This document shows, in pieces, positions 1 through 7,906 of a stretch of 33,189 bases of DNA. Source of the DNA: Candidatus Coatesiibacteriota bacterium (GTDB lineage Bacteria > RBG-13-66-14 > B26-G2 > WVWN01 > G020348885). The stretch spans positions 1,498,907-1,532,095 of the forward strand of contig CP070755.1 in NCBI GenBank assembly GCA_020348885.1, in the 5' to 3' direction. Under the pieces are notes generated by a model, which saw only the letters and a program-made list of their open reading frames with translations, was not told the origin of the DNA and searched no databases. The position numbers and the translations under genes are program-made. Every line of letters begins with the position of its first letter. Position 1 is the first letter of the stretch.

Positions 1-14
1 ATATCGGTTAAACT

Positions 15-1625
15 TTGGCCGTGGAATGCGACGTTCTGATACTCGGTTCCGGGCTGGCCGGGATTTTTTCAGCATTGCACCTGCCGCCCGGCCTTCGCGT
101 CGTCATCGTTACCAAGGGTAAAATCCACGAAGGCGCGACGTGGCTGGCGCAGGGCGGCATCGCCGCCGTCGTCGCCGCGGACGACGACCTCGACCTGCAC
201 GTTAAAGACACCATCGAAGCCGGCAAAGGGCTTTGCCATGAGGAGGTCGTCCGGACCGTTAACGCCGAGGGACCTGCCCGGGTCGCCGAGTTAATCGATT
301 ACGGCGTCAAGTTCAGCAGAGCGTCCAACGGTGACTACGACCTGGGGATGGAGGGCGGCCATTCGCGGCGGCGGGTACTCCACGCCGCCGACATGACCGG
401 CCAGGCGATTATCGAGGCGCTCCTCGACGACGTGGCGCGCCGCGACGGCCTGACGGTCCTCGAGGAACACGCCGGCGTCAACCTGATAGTCGAAGACGGC
501 CGGTGCGTCGGCGCGTACGCGATGGATGAGCGCACTCGGGAAATAACGCCGTTCACCGCGAAGGCCACGGTCATCGCCACCGGCGGCGCCGGCCGCGTTT
601 ACTTGCTTACGTCGAACCCGGACGTGGCCACCGGCGACGGCATCGCGATGGCGTACCGGGCCGGCGCGTGCGTCGCTAACATGGAGTTTTTCCAGTTCCA
701 TCCGACCTGCCTGTACAAGCCCGGGCCGGCGCCGCAGCGGGAACGGTCGTTTTTGATAAGCGAGACGGTCCGGGGCGAGGGCGCCGTTCTGCGCAACAAG
801 GACGGCGACCGGTTTATGGAGGGCGTCCACCCGGATATGGAACTCGCGCCCCGGGATGTGGTCGCCCGGGCGATAGACATGGAGATGAAGCGGACCGGCT
901 CGGACCACGTTTATCTCGACGCCACGGGGATAAAACGGAAGCGGCTGGTCGAGCGGTTCCCGAATATTTACGAGAGGTGCTTCGAGTTCGGCTACGACAT
1001 GGCCGACGTGCCCGTTCCGGTGGCGCCCGCCGCCCACTACTGCTGCGGCGGCATCGAGACCGATATGGACGGGCGTACGAGCGTGCCGGGGTTGTACGCC
1101 GTCGGCGAGACGGCGTGCACCGGGCTTCACGGCGCGAACCGGTTGGCGTCCAACTCGCTTCTGGAAGCGGTCGTCTTCGCGAACCGGGCGGCCGCGGCCG
1201 TCGCAGAAGACGCGGCGGCGTTGCCGGCGTCCGGGCCGGGCGAGCCCTGGGTCGCGCCCGAGGCCGGTCCCCACGACGCCGTGGAGGTGGCCCACGACTG
1301 GGACATCATCAGGCGCATAATGCGTGACTACGTCGGTATTGTGCGGAGCGATATGCGGCTCGCCGTAGCGACGGAACGGCTGAAGCTGATAGACCGGCAC
1401 GTCGACGAGATGTACCGGGCGATGGTACTCTATCCGGACATGCTGGAGCTTCGTAACATCGCCTGCGTCGCCCGGCTCATCGTCCGCTCGGCGTTGTCGC
1501 GGAAAGAGAGCCGCGGGCTGCATTACAACGCCGACCACCCGGAGCCGGACGACGCGCGGTTCCGGCGCGATACGGTAGTCTCCCGCGACGGGCGGTGTGA
1601 AAAGAGCAGTGTGCGTTTCGAATAA
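15..1625 (+). CDS. nadB: L-aspartate oxidase NadB
   Basis: FAD-dependent oxidase that converts L-aspartate to iminoaspartate, the first step of de novo NAD synthesis; its usual partner NadA is not in this window. The 536 residues match the family's usual ~540. Visible signatures are the dinucleotide fold GSGLAG (residues 11-16), WLAQGG (43-48), the flavoprotein segment EFFQFHPT (224-231), APRD with Arg280, HYCCGG with His341, and the FAD-binding stretch VGETACTGLHGANRLASNS (363-381) with Arg376. Arg280, His341 and Arg376 correspond by position to Arg290, His351 and Arg386 of the E. coli enzyme. The C-terminal helical part (LRNIACVARLIVRSALSRKES) is typical of NadB and separates it from succinate dehydrogenase flavoproteins. 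An in-frame TAA at 9-11 shows the gene is complete; the start is TTG at 15 or GTG at 21, with no clear ribosome site. Confidence 0.95.
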   Translation: MAVECDVLILGSGLAGIFSALHLPPGLRVVIVTKGKIHEGATWLAQGGIAAVVAADDDLDLHVKDTIEAGKGLCHEEVVRTVNAEGPARVAELIDYGVKFSRASNGDYDLGMEGGHSRRRVLHAADMTGQAIIEALLDDVARRDGLTVLEEHAGVNLIVEDGRCVGAYAMDERTREITPFTAKATVIATGGAGRVYLLTSNPDVATGDGIAMAYRAGACVANMEFFQFHPTCLYKPGPAPQRERSFLISETVRGEGAVLRNKDGDRFMEGVHPDMELAPRDVVARAIDMEMKRTGSDHVYLDATGIKRKRLVERFPNIYERCFEFGYDMADVPVPVAPAAHYCCGGIETDMDGRTSVPGLYAVGETACTGLHGANRLASNSLLEAVVFANRAAAAVAEDAAALPASGPGEPWVAPEAGPHDAVEVAHDWDIIRRIMRDYVGIVRSDMRLAVATERLKLIDRHVDEMYRAMVLYPDMLELRNIACVARLIVRSALSRKESRGLHYNADHPEPDDARFRRDTVVSRDGRCEKSSVRFE

Positions 1626-1629
1626 CGGT

Positions 1630-1658
1630 TTGACCGGCGCGCGAAACGATAATAGAAT
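1630..1658 (+). promoter_or_regulatory. Sigma70-type promoter for the cdaA operon
   Basis: TTGACC (1630-1635), a 17-base spacer and TAGAAT (1653-1658) match the consensus at 5 of 6 positions in each box. The -10 box ends only 10 bases before the cdaA ATG at 1669, so transcription would start around 1664-1666 and leave almost no 5' leader. This makes cdaA the first gene of its own transcript, apart from nadB. Confidence 0.6.
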
Positions 1659-1668
1659 AAGGGAGTAG

Positions 1669-2418
1669 ATGGGCCTACCCAACTTCAGAATACAGGACTT
1701 CGTCGAGATACTGATACTAGCGTTCGTCGTCTATCGGCTTATAAGCCAGGCCAGGGGAACCCGCGCCGTGTCGATGTTCTTCGGCGTGCTGGTTCTCGTC
1801 GCGTTCGCGTTTTTCGCGGCGGTGGCGCGGCTGGAAACTATAAACTGGTTCGTCGACCGGGTGGCGGCGGTCTGGGTGCTGGCGCTAATTATTGTCTTCC
1901 AGCCGGAGGTCCGGCGCTTGCTTAGTAACCTGGGCCGGAACCGGTTGATACGGTTCTTTATAGGCGTCCGCGAGCGGGTAATCGATACGGTCATCCGGGC
2001 GGCGGCCGAATTCTCCCGGGATCGGGTGGGCGCGCTCATCGTATTCGAGCGGGACGTGCCGCTGGGTGACTTCGCTGAGCGGGGCGTACGCATGAACAGC
2101 GACGTAAATGCCGAGATACTCTGGGCTGTGTTTGAGAAGAAGTCGCCCCTCCACGACGGCGCGGTGATTATCGAGGGTAATATAATCACGTCGGCGGCGG
2201 TGATGCTACCGTTGACCGATAATCCGGCCGTTGCGAAGTCACTTGGCGCGCGGCACCGGGCGGCGATAGGTATCAGCGAAGTGTCCGACGCGCTGGCGTT
2301 GTGCGTTTCAGAGGACGACGGCGCGGTTTCGCTTGCCGAGGATGGCGAGCTTACGTTTTATCCCGACCTATCGGTGTTAAAAGCCGAGGTATTGAACAGG
2401 ATGAAGGGGAGGGCTTAA
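1669..2418 (+). CDS. cdaA: Diadenylate cyclase CdaA (c-di-AMP synthase)
   Basis: Membrane-anchored enzyme that condenses two ATP into cyclic di-AMP. The 249 residues hold three N-terminal hydrophobic helices (about 11-25, 35-53, 65-77), the usual CdaA anchor, followed by a DAC (DisA_N) domain from about residue 110. Both signature motifs of an active cyclase are present: DGA at 163-165 and RHR at 195-197. The next gene encodes the YbbR-domain regulator CdaR, as in Firmicutes. Genes downstream in the same direction include a PgpH-type HD phosphodiesterase able to degrade the product. The start ATG has GGGAG at 1661-1665, only three bases away, and the promoter suggests that part of it may not be transcribed. 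Confidence 0.95.
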   Translation: MGLPNFRIQDFVEILILAFVVYRLISQARGTRAVSMFFGVLVLVAFAFFAAVARLETINWFVDRVAAVWVLALIIVFQPEVRRLLSNLGRNRLIRFFIGVRERVIDTVIRAAAEFSRDRVGALIVFERDVPLGDFAERGVRMNSDVNAEILWAVFEKKSPLHDGAVIIEGNIITSAAVMLPLTDNPAVAKSLGARHRAAIGISEVSDALALCVSEDDGAVSLAEDGELTFYPDLSVLKAEVLNRMKGRA

Positions 2419-2431
2419 GACCGGCGGGAAA

Positions 2432-3373
2432 ATGGCTGCGCGTTTCGAGATGAGAGTGTTCGGGTTCCTACGGCGGTTCTTCGCCGGGCTAGGTTATAAA
2501 CTGCTGGCCCTTCTAATCGCGTTCTTGATATGGGCCGGGCTGTTGACCGCGCGGACGACGTATCGGGATATCGAAGCGGCCGTCGACTTGGGCGGCGCCG
2601 GCGGAATGGTCGTGTCCGGCGACATCCCGGAGACGGTCGCGGTAAGGGTTCGCGGCAAAGGAATCGAGATAGTTCGGGTCCGGGACGAGGATTTTACGGT
2701 TAGCTTACGGCTGGATAACTACGGTCCGGGGAAACACGTTTACACGATATCCGAATACGACGTTATTTACAGGGGAGACCGGGACGTAAAAGTGGACAGG
2801 GTTCTCGGCGCCGACGAGTTCGAGATAGAAATACAGAAGCGGGTCGCGAAGTCGGTGCCCGTCCGCGTCCAGTTCGACGGGCGCCCGAGGGCCGGGTACT
2901 ACGTCGGGTTCCCGACCGTATCGCCGGCTAAGACCACGTTCTTCGGGCCGGAGCCGGTAATCAACGGTTTGGATTACGTGACGGTATCGGTCGACATCTC
3001 GGGGGTTAAAACGTCGGTTCTGGCGATCGAGGCCGTCGAGCCGCCTTTGCCGGGGTTGACGGTTATAGGGGCGAAAGAGGTGGAGGTTTACGTGCACGTC
3101 GAGGAAGGCTTAACCGAGGTTTATAAAAACGTCCCCATAGAAGTCCGCGAAGGAGGAAAAGTGGTGCCGGGCCGAACCGAACCCGGTCGGGTTACCGTCG
3201 TACTCGAGGGTGCGAGAGAGCGTCTGGATAAAATGGAAAACCCGTCCGCGTTCGTTGACGTAGAGGGGGCGGTCGGAGAGGAAAAAGAGTACCCCGTTGA
3301 CGTATCGAGCGACGATTACGTCTCTTTAATCGAAGTTAAACCGGCGTACGTGAAGTACGTACCGGGAGAATAA
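2432..3373 (+). CDS. cdaR: YbbR-domain protein CdaR, regulator of CdaA
   Basis: Single-pass membrane protein with a large extracytoplasmic region of YbbR repeats, expected to bind and modulate the CdaA cyclase encoded just upstream. One transmembrane helix is visible near residues 22-40 (YKLLALLIAFLIWAGLLTA). The remainder is beta-rich with YbbR features such as TVAVRVRGKG, ARTTYRDIEAAVDL and SVPVRVQFDGRPRAGY. Its 313 residues are compatible with two to three repeats; some Firmicute CdaR proteins carry four. It lies 13 bases after cdaA. Gene order and domain type together make the assignment secure. Whether it activates or inhibits here cannot be seen. Confidence 0.9.
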   Translation: MAARFEMRVFGFLRRFFAGLGYKLLALLIAFLIWAGLLTARTTYRDIEAAVDLGGAGGMVVSGDIPETVAVRVRGKGIEIVRVRDEDFTVSLRLDNYGPGKHVYTISEYDVIYRGDRDVKVDRVLGADEFEIEIQKRVAKSVPVRVQFDGRPRAGYYVGFPTVSPAKTTFFGPEPVINGLDYVTVSVDISGVKTSVLAIEAVEPPLPGLTVIGAKEVEVYVHVEEGLTEVYKNVPIEVREGGKVVPGRTEPGRVTVVLEGARERLDKMENPSAFVDVEGAVGEEKEYPVDVSSDDYVSLIEVKPAYVKYVPGE

Positions 3374-3384
3374 CGGCGGACGAT

Positions 3385-4464
3385 TTGGCCGCAGCCGATA
3401 AAAAAGAAGCTTTAACCGCGAAGTTGTACGTCCCGGACAACGAGCAAGCGATCGAACTGTTCGGGGCGAAAGAGGAGCACCTTAAACGGTTCGAGTCCGT
3501 CTTCGGCGTTACGCTCACCGCCCGCGGCGGCGAGTTGACTGTGCGGGGCGAAGAAGCGGCGGTGGATAGGGTTTATTCGATCTTCGAAGAGTTTCTTAGT
3601 ATTTCCGAGGATAAAGGCTCGGTTACGTCGGCGCAGGTGGCGTACGCGCTGAGCCTACTGGAGAAAGACACGAACGCCGATATATCCGGGGCGTTGGCGG
3701 ACGCGATAGCCGTACCATCGAGGCGCCGGTTCATCCGTCCCCGGACGGCGGGCCAGCAAACCTATATCGAAGCGATACGGAACAACACAGTGATATTCTC
3801 CATCGGGCCGGCGGGGACGGGGAAGACCTATCTCGCGATGGCGATGGGTATCGCGGCCTTAATGCGCGAGGACGTGCGGCGGCTCGTACTGGCGAGGCCC
3901 GCCGTGGAGGCGGGCGAGAGCCTGGGGTTTCTGCCGGGTGATATGCACGAGAAAGTATCGCCCTATCTCAGACCGTTATACGACGCGCTGAACGATATGA
4001 TGGACTTCGACCGGGCGATGAAGTTAATCGAGCGGGGAGTGGTAGAGGTAGTCCCGCTCGCCTATATGCGCGGGCGGACGTTGAACGACGCGTTCGTTAT
4101 TCTGGACGAAGCGCAGAACACGACCTTCGAACAGATGAAGATGTTCCTTACGCGCCTCGGGTACGGGTCTAAGTCGGTTATTACCGGTGATATAACCCAG
4201 ATAGACTTGCCGGAAGGGCAGAGTTCCGGGTTGGTCGAAGTCCAATACATACTGAAAGGTATAAACGATATAGCGTTCGTTTACCTTACGAAAGCCGACG
4301 TGGTGCGCCACCGGATTATCCAGGCGATAGTCCGGGCGTACGAAGAGTATGAACGTACCCACCGGCTGGACGACGAAGCCAAACGACGGAAGGGGCGCCG
4401 CAGGGCGAAAGACGATGAAAAGGTTGCTGGCGAAAATACGGCGCCGGCGGAAGAAAAGAATTAA
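3385..4464 (+). CDS. phoH: PhoH-family ATPase (YbeZ type)
   Basis: PhoH/YbeZ ATPase, linked in other bacteria to RNA handling and ribosome maturation together with YbeY. An N-terminal KH-like RNA-binding segment spans about residues 13-72. The P-loop ATPase follows, with Walker A GPAGTGKT (141-148) and Walker B VILDEAQN (238-245). The tail after about residue 325 is charged and lysine-rich. The 359 residues are slightly longer than typical. The start is TTG, because no ATG or GTG precedes the KH-like region in frame; no strong ribosome site is visible, and the gap to cdaR is 11 bases, so translational coupling is likely. It neighbours pgpH and ybeY, the conserved phoH-yqfF-ybeY order of Firmicutes. 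Confidence 0.93.
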   Translation: MAAADKKEALTAKLYVPDNEQAIELFGAKEEHLKRFESVFGVTLTARGGELTVRGEEAAVDRVYSIFEEFLSISEDKGSVTSAQVAYALSLLEKDTNADISGALADAIAVPSRRRFIRPRTAGQQTYIEAIRNNTVIFSIGPAGTGKTYLAMAMGIAALMREDVRRLVLARPAVEAGESLGFLPGDMHEKVSPYLRPLYDALNDMMDFDRAMKLIERGVVEVVPLAYMRGRTLNDAFVILDEAQNTTFEQMKMFLTRLGYGSKSVITGDITQIDLPEGQSSGLVEVQYILKGINDIAFVYLTKADVVRHRIIQAIVRAYEEYERTHRLDDEAKRRKGRRRAKDDEKVAGENTAPAEEKN

Positions 4465-6685
4465 AGCCCGAGAGCTGCGCAAACGCACCCTATTAACCCA
4501 CCCCACGTGGCGGCGGGCATATATATTCGTTGGTTCGGTGACTATCTTGAGCGTGCTTATTACGCCCGGCCAGATCTTACGAAAACCGAAGCTGGTTGAG
4601 GGCGAAATAGGGGAGAAGGATATTATCGCGCCTTACAGGTTCCCGGTGTACAAAGACCAATCCGAGCTGAGGTTGGGGCGAAAAAAAGCTGCCGATAAGG
4701 TACTGCCGGTCTTCGAGCGTAACGAAACTATGGAGGAAATCGCCGCCGACGAACTCCGCGATTTCTTCGATATTATATCGGAGTTGGCTGTAACCTATCG
4801 TAGTTTACCGTCGGCGGAAAGGAGCGCGTACGTCGAAGAACTAAGTATAGATATGGACGATGAATCGTTAACGTTTTTATTTTTATCCGACGATACGGAA
4901 CGTTTGGAAAACGAAGCGCTTGAGCTACAAAAAACGGTTTTCGCCGAGGGCGTAATAGACCGCGAGACCGTTCGGCGAAAAGACCTGGGCGATACCGTAA
5001 CCCTTCGGGACCCCAGGACTCACGACGAACAGATAACCTCCGTGAACTCTTATTTGGACGAAGAAAAAGCGGGTTTCAGGGCCGAAGAATTAGCCATGCA
5101 GACGCCCGAGTTATCGGAGGAAGAAGCGAAAGCGGTCGCCGCGGTCGTCAGGATTACGATTCAACCGAACGTTTTATTCGACGAGACTGAAACGGAACGA
5201 CGGCGGGAGGTCGCTCGCGACGCCGTAGATCCCGTTCTGAAATGGGTGGAAGAAAACGAGAAGATAGTAGAAAGCCATACGCGCGTTACCGAGGAACAGA
5301 TATTAATTGTTGACGCGCTCTACTCGGGGCGAACGAAAATTAACCTAGCGTATTCGTACGCCGGGCGTACCTTATTGGCTTTAATCGTTTTCGTTCTCGT
5401 TTTGGGATTCGTTTACCGTTACCGCCGGGATCTTTTTGAGCGGCCGGGAGCGTGGCTTCTACTCGCGATTATACTGGTCGGGTCCGTAGGCGTAATGCGG
5501 TTAACGTGGCTTTTCCTGGCGGCCCGTGCGCCCCTGTCGGCGTATTTGTTGGGCGCCGGGTTAGGCGCTATGCTATCGCCGATATTGCTCGGGCCGTACG
5601 TCGGGTTCGCGGTCGCCGCGTCTTTAAGCGTGTACGCCGGCGTAATGGGCGGGATAGAACTGCGACCGTTGATAGTTACGCTGGCGGCGACGCTTCCGTC
5701 CGTCTATCTGGTCGCGAAGATTCGCCGGCGTTCCGATTTCTATTGGGTGGTAGTCGCCATGGCCGTCGGCGCGTCGGCGACGATTGCCGGTATCGGACTC
5801 ATCGATATCGCGCCGTCGGATTACGTAATAGCGAATTTACTCGCCGCCGGCGGGATGTCGATAATGTCGGTGTTTATCGTAGCCGTTGTACTGCCGTTGT
5901 TCGAGTACGCGTTTAAGATAACGACCGACGTACGATTGCTTGAACTCGGCGATTTGAACCAGAGGTTATTAAAACGGTTACTCGTGGAAGCGCCTGGAAC
6001 GCATCACCACAGCATTTTGACCGCCAACCTGGCCGAGATGGCGGCCGAGGCCGTAGGCGCGAACCCGATGCTTGCCCGCGTCGCCGCCTATTACCACGAT
6101 GTCGGGAAACTTAAATCGCCCAAGTACTTCGCCGAGAACGAAGGATACGACGCTCACCGGCACGACCATTTAACGCCCCAGATGAGTTCGTTGATTATCG
6201 CAGCTCATACGAAGAACGGAGCCGAAATCGCCGAGGAAAACAGGCTCCCGGGCGAAATCGTCGACGTCGTGCGCGAACACCACGGTACGACCCTGATAAG
6301 TTTTTTCTATCAGGAAGCGCTTAAATTGGACGACCACGACATACTAAACGAGAGCGATTTCTGCTACCCCGGGCCCAAACCACGCGGCAAGGTTTCGGCG
6401 ATAGTGATGCTCGCCGACGCGGTTGAGTCGGCTTCTAGGTCTCTCGAGGAAGTTACTTCAACGAGTATAAGGAACCTGGTGGAGCGCGTCGTACGCAACC
6501 GGCTCGACGACGGGCAATTGGACGAGTGCGACCTGACGTTAAAAGAGATTTCAATAGTTACCGAAAGCCTTATCAAAGGGTTGACCGGCGTTTTACACAC
6601 GCGCCCGACGTATCCGGAGAAACGAGCCGAAGACCTTACGCCGCCTGTGCTTTCCATCTCCGGCGGCGAAACGAAACGGGACTAA
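4415..6685 (+). CDS. pgpH: PgpH-type 7TMR-HD c-di-AMP phosphodiesterase
   Basis: Membrane HD-domain phosphodiesterase of the YqfF/PgpH family, which in Listeria hydrolyses c-di-AMP to pApA. From the ATG at 4415 it has 756 residues: a strongly basic N-terminus, one helix (about 35-51), a long extracytoplasmic 7TMR-HDED region (about 60-310), a seven-helix membrane block (about 318-500) and a cytosolic HD domain. Key residues are the GTHHHS stretch (528-533), the HD pair at 561-562 in YYHDVGK, and REHHGT (620-625). The frame stays open back to an ATG at 4349, but that would overlap phoH by 116 bases and add 22 residues that look like out-of-frame phoH sequence; 4415 reduces the overlap to 50 bases. 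It shares an operon with the cyclase whose product it should degrade. Confidence 0.92.
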   Translation: MKRLLAKIRRRRKKRIKARELRKRTLLTHPTWRRAYIFVGSVTILSVLITPGQILRKPKLVEGEIGEKDIIAPYRFPVYKDQSELRLGRKKAADKVLPVFERNETMEEIAADELRDFFDIISELAVTYRSLPSAERSAYVEELSIDMDDESLTFLFLSDDTERLENEALELQKTVFAEGVIDRETVRRKDLGDTVTLRDPRTHDEQITSVNSYLDEEKAGFRAEELAMQTPELSEEEAKAVAAVVRITIQPNVLFDETETERRREVARDAVDPVLKWVEENEKIVESHTRVTEEQILIVDALYSGRTKINLAYSYAGRTLLALIVFVLVLGFVYRYRRDLFERPGAWLLLAIILVGSVGVMRLTWLFLAARAPLSAYLLGAGLGAMLSPILLGPYVGFAVAASLSVYAGVMGGIELRPLIVTLAATLPSVYLVAKIRRRSDFYWVVVAMAVGASATIAGIGLIDIAPSDYVIANLLAAGGMSIMSVFIVAVVLPLFEYAFKITTDVRLLELGDLNQRLLKRLLVEAPGTHHHSILTANLAEMAAEAVGANPMLARVAAYYHDVGKLKSPKYFAENEGYDAHRHDHLTPQMSSLIIAAHTKNGAEIAEENRLPGEIVDVVREHHGTTLISFFYQEALKLDDHDILNESDFCYPGPKPRGKVSAIVMLADAVESASRSLEEVTSTSIRNLVERVVRNRLDDGQLDECDLTLKEISIVTESLIKGLTGVLHTRPTYPEKRAEDLTPPVLSISGGETKRD

Positions 6686-6688
6686 GTA

Positions 6689-7135
6689 TTGGAAGATGAC
6701 CGTACGATAATCGCCGTAGAATGGAACGGTACAGTTAACGTAAAGCGTTTAGCGAGGGTAGTGGACGCGTTCCGTGTTGTCGAGGCGGTCGACGAGGCGG
6801 CGGTTATCGACGTTCTGTTAACGGGCGACGTTGCCGTCGCGGAATTGAACGAGAGATATAGGGGCGTTAAAGGCCCGACCGACGTACTTGCCTTCGAAAC
6901 CGCCCCGCCCGGAGTCGAAAAGCTGGACGTTTGGGCCCTAGGACAGATAGTTATCTCGTGTGACAGTGCGGCAGAACAAGCACGCGTAACCGGTATCGAA
7001 CTCGGCGACGAATTAGCTACGTTGTTGGTCCACGGTCTATTACACCTTGCCGGGTATAACCACGACGATGGCGAAGCGACATCGGCCATGAACGAGCGTT
7101 CCGAACTAATCCTATCGAAGGTACTCGATGTTTAA
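6689..7135 (+). CDS. ybeY: Endoribonuclease YbeY (rRNA maturation factor)
   Basis: Zinc-dependent endoribonuclease of the UPF0054 family involved in 16S rRNA 3' maturation and ribosome quality control. The hallmark H-x3-H-x5-H motif is intact (HGLLHLAGYNH, His115, His119, His125). The upstream KGPTDVLAFE (61-70) is also typical. The 148 residues are normal for the family. The start is TTG, three bases after the pgpH stop; the nearby ATG at 6696 is out of frame. Placement after phoH and pgpH and before dgkA reproduces the Firmicute yqfF-yqfG-dgkA order, while the later corC recalls the ybeZ-ybeY-ybeX order of Proteobacteria. Confidence 0.93.
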   Translation: MEDDRTIIAVEWNGTVNVKRLARVVDAFRVVEAVDEAAVIDVLLTGDVAVAELNERYRGVKGPTDVLAFETAPPGVEKLDVWALGQIVISCDSAAEQARVTGIELGDELATLLVHGLLHLAGYNHDDGEATSAMNERSELILSKVLDV

Positions 7136-7883
7136 GAAGAAGAACAAGACGAACGAAAGACCGAAAATTCGATCGGAATCCGAGCTGTCGAAGTTCGGGT
7201 TGGTCAAGAGCTTCAACGCGGCGATCGAGGGGATACTTTACGCGTTCAAAACCCAGCGCAACGTGAAACTACATTTCGTCGCGACCGCGTTAATCCTGGT
7301 CGCTAGCGTTTACTTCTCGATTACGAAGATAGAGCTGATACTATTGCTTATCACCATCGGGTTGGTATTAATAACGGAGATGATAAATACGTCAATCGAA
7401 ATGGCCCTCGACTTTATCGTGGACAGGTACCATCCGCTCGCGCGTATAGCTAAGGACGTGGCGGCTGGCGCCGTGTTGTTCGCGTCGATTAACGCGGTCT
7501 TCGTTGGCTATCTCATATTCTTCGAGCGGTTGAAGACGCCGATTATCACAACTATCGTTAAAGTATCCCAACGGCCCGAACACGTGGCGGCAGTGGCATT
7601 GACGTTGTCGGTTATTATGGTTGTCGTGTTCAAAGTAATAGCCGGGCGGGGCGCGCCTCTGCGCGGCGGTTTCCCCAGCGGCCACGCGGCGGTGGCATTC
7701 GCTGTCTGGACTATCGTTACGTTCGTTACGAAAAACCCGCTCATCACGTTACTCACTCTTCTCTTGGCGGTGATTATCGGGATATCGAGGATAAGGATGA
7801 AGATACATTCTTTCGTAGAGGTGGGCGCGGGCGCTTTAGCGGGCGTGGGCATAACGGCTTTGTGCTTGGCGTTGTTCATGTAG
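7128..7883 (+). CDS. dgkA: DgkA lipid kinase fused to a PAP2 phosphatase
   Basis: One 251-residue membrane protein joining two opposing lipid activities. Residues about 23-128 are a DgkA-type kinase (undecaprenol or diacylglycerol kinase) with the signature LITEMINTSIEMALD (81-95) and AKDVAAGA (108-115). Residues about 150-250 are a PAP2-type phosphatase with PSGH (183-186) and SR...H (220-221, 227). The last acidic position of the PAP2 motif is Glu231 rather than the usual Asp, and the first motif is a degenerate KVIAGRGAP form (169-177). It overlaps ybeY by 8 bases, indicating coupled translation. In Gram-positives DgkA phosphorylates undecaprenol and PAP2 proteins dephosphorylate undecaprenyl pyrophosphate, so a role in lipid-carrier recycling is likely. 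Diacylglycerol/phosphatidate turnover is the alternative. Confidence 0.88.
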   Translation: MFKKKNKTNERPKIRSESELSKFGLVKSFNAAIEGILYAFKTQRNVKLHFVATALILVASVYFSITKIELILLLITIGLVLITEMINTSIEMALDFIVDRYHPLARIAKDVAAGAVLFASINAVFVGYLIFFERLKTPIITTIVKVSQRPEHVAAVALTLSVIMVVVFKVIAGRGAPLRGGFPSGHAAVAFAVWTIVTFVTKNPLITLLTLLLAVIIGISRIRMKIHSFVEVGAGALAGVGITALCLALFM

Positions 7884-7890
7884 CGTTACC

Positions 7891-7897
7891 TGGAGGT
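7891..7897 (+). promoter_or_regulatory. Ribosome binding site fixing the corC GTG start
   Basis: TGGAGGT lies nine bases before the GTG at 7907. It supports the non-ATG start of the CBS-domain transporter gene, where no nearby ATG in frame would preserve the first hydrophobic helix. Confidence 0.6.
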
Positions 7898-7906
7898 AAT
7901 TTTTAG

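Noticed and set aside
291-1682. Minus-strand open frame of 463 codons opposite nadB
   Set aside because: It is the antisense shadow of a GC-rich gene; its translation is Arg/Val/His-rich with no domain, and nadB on the plus strand has all family motifs.
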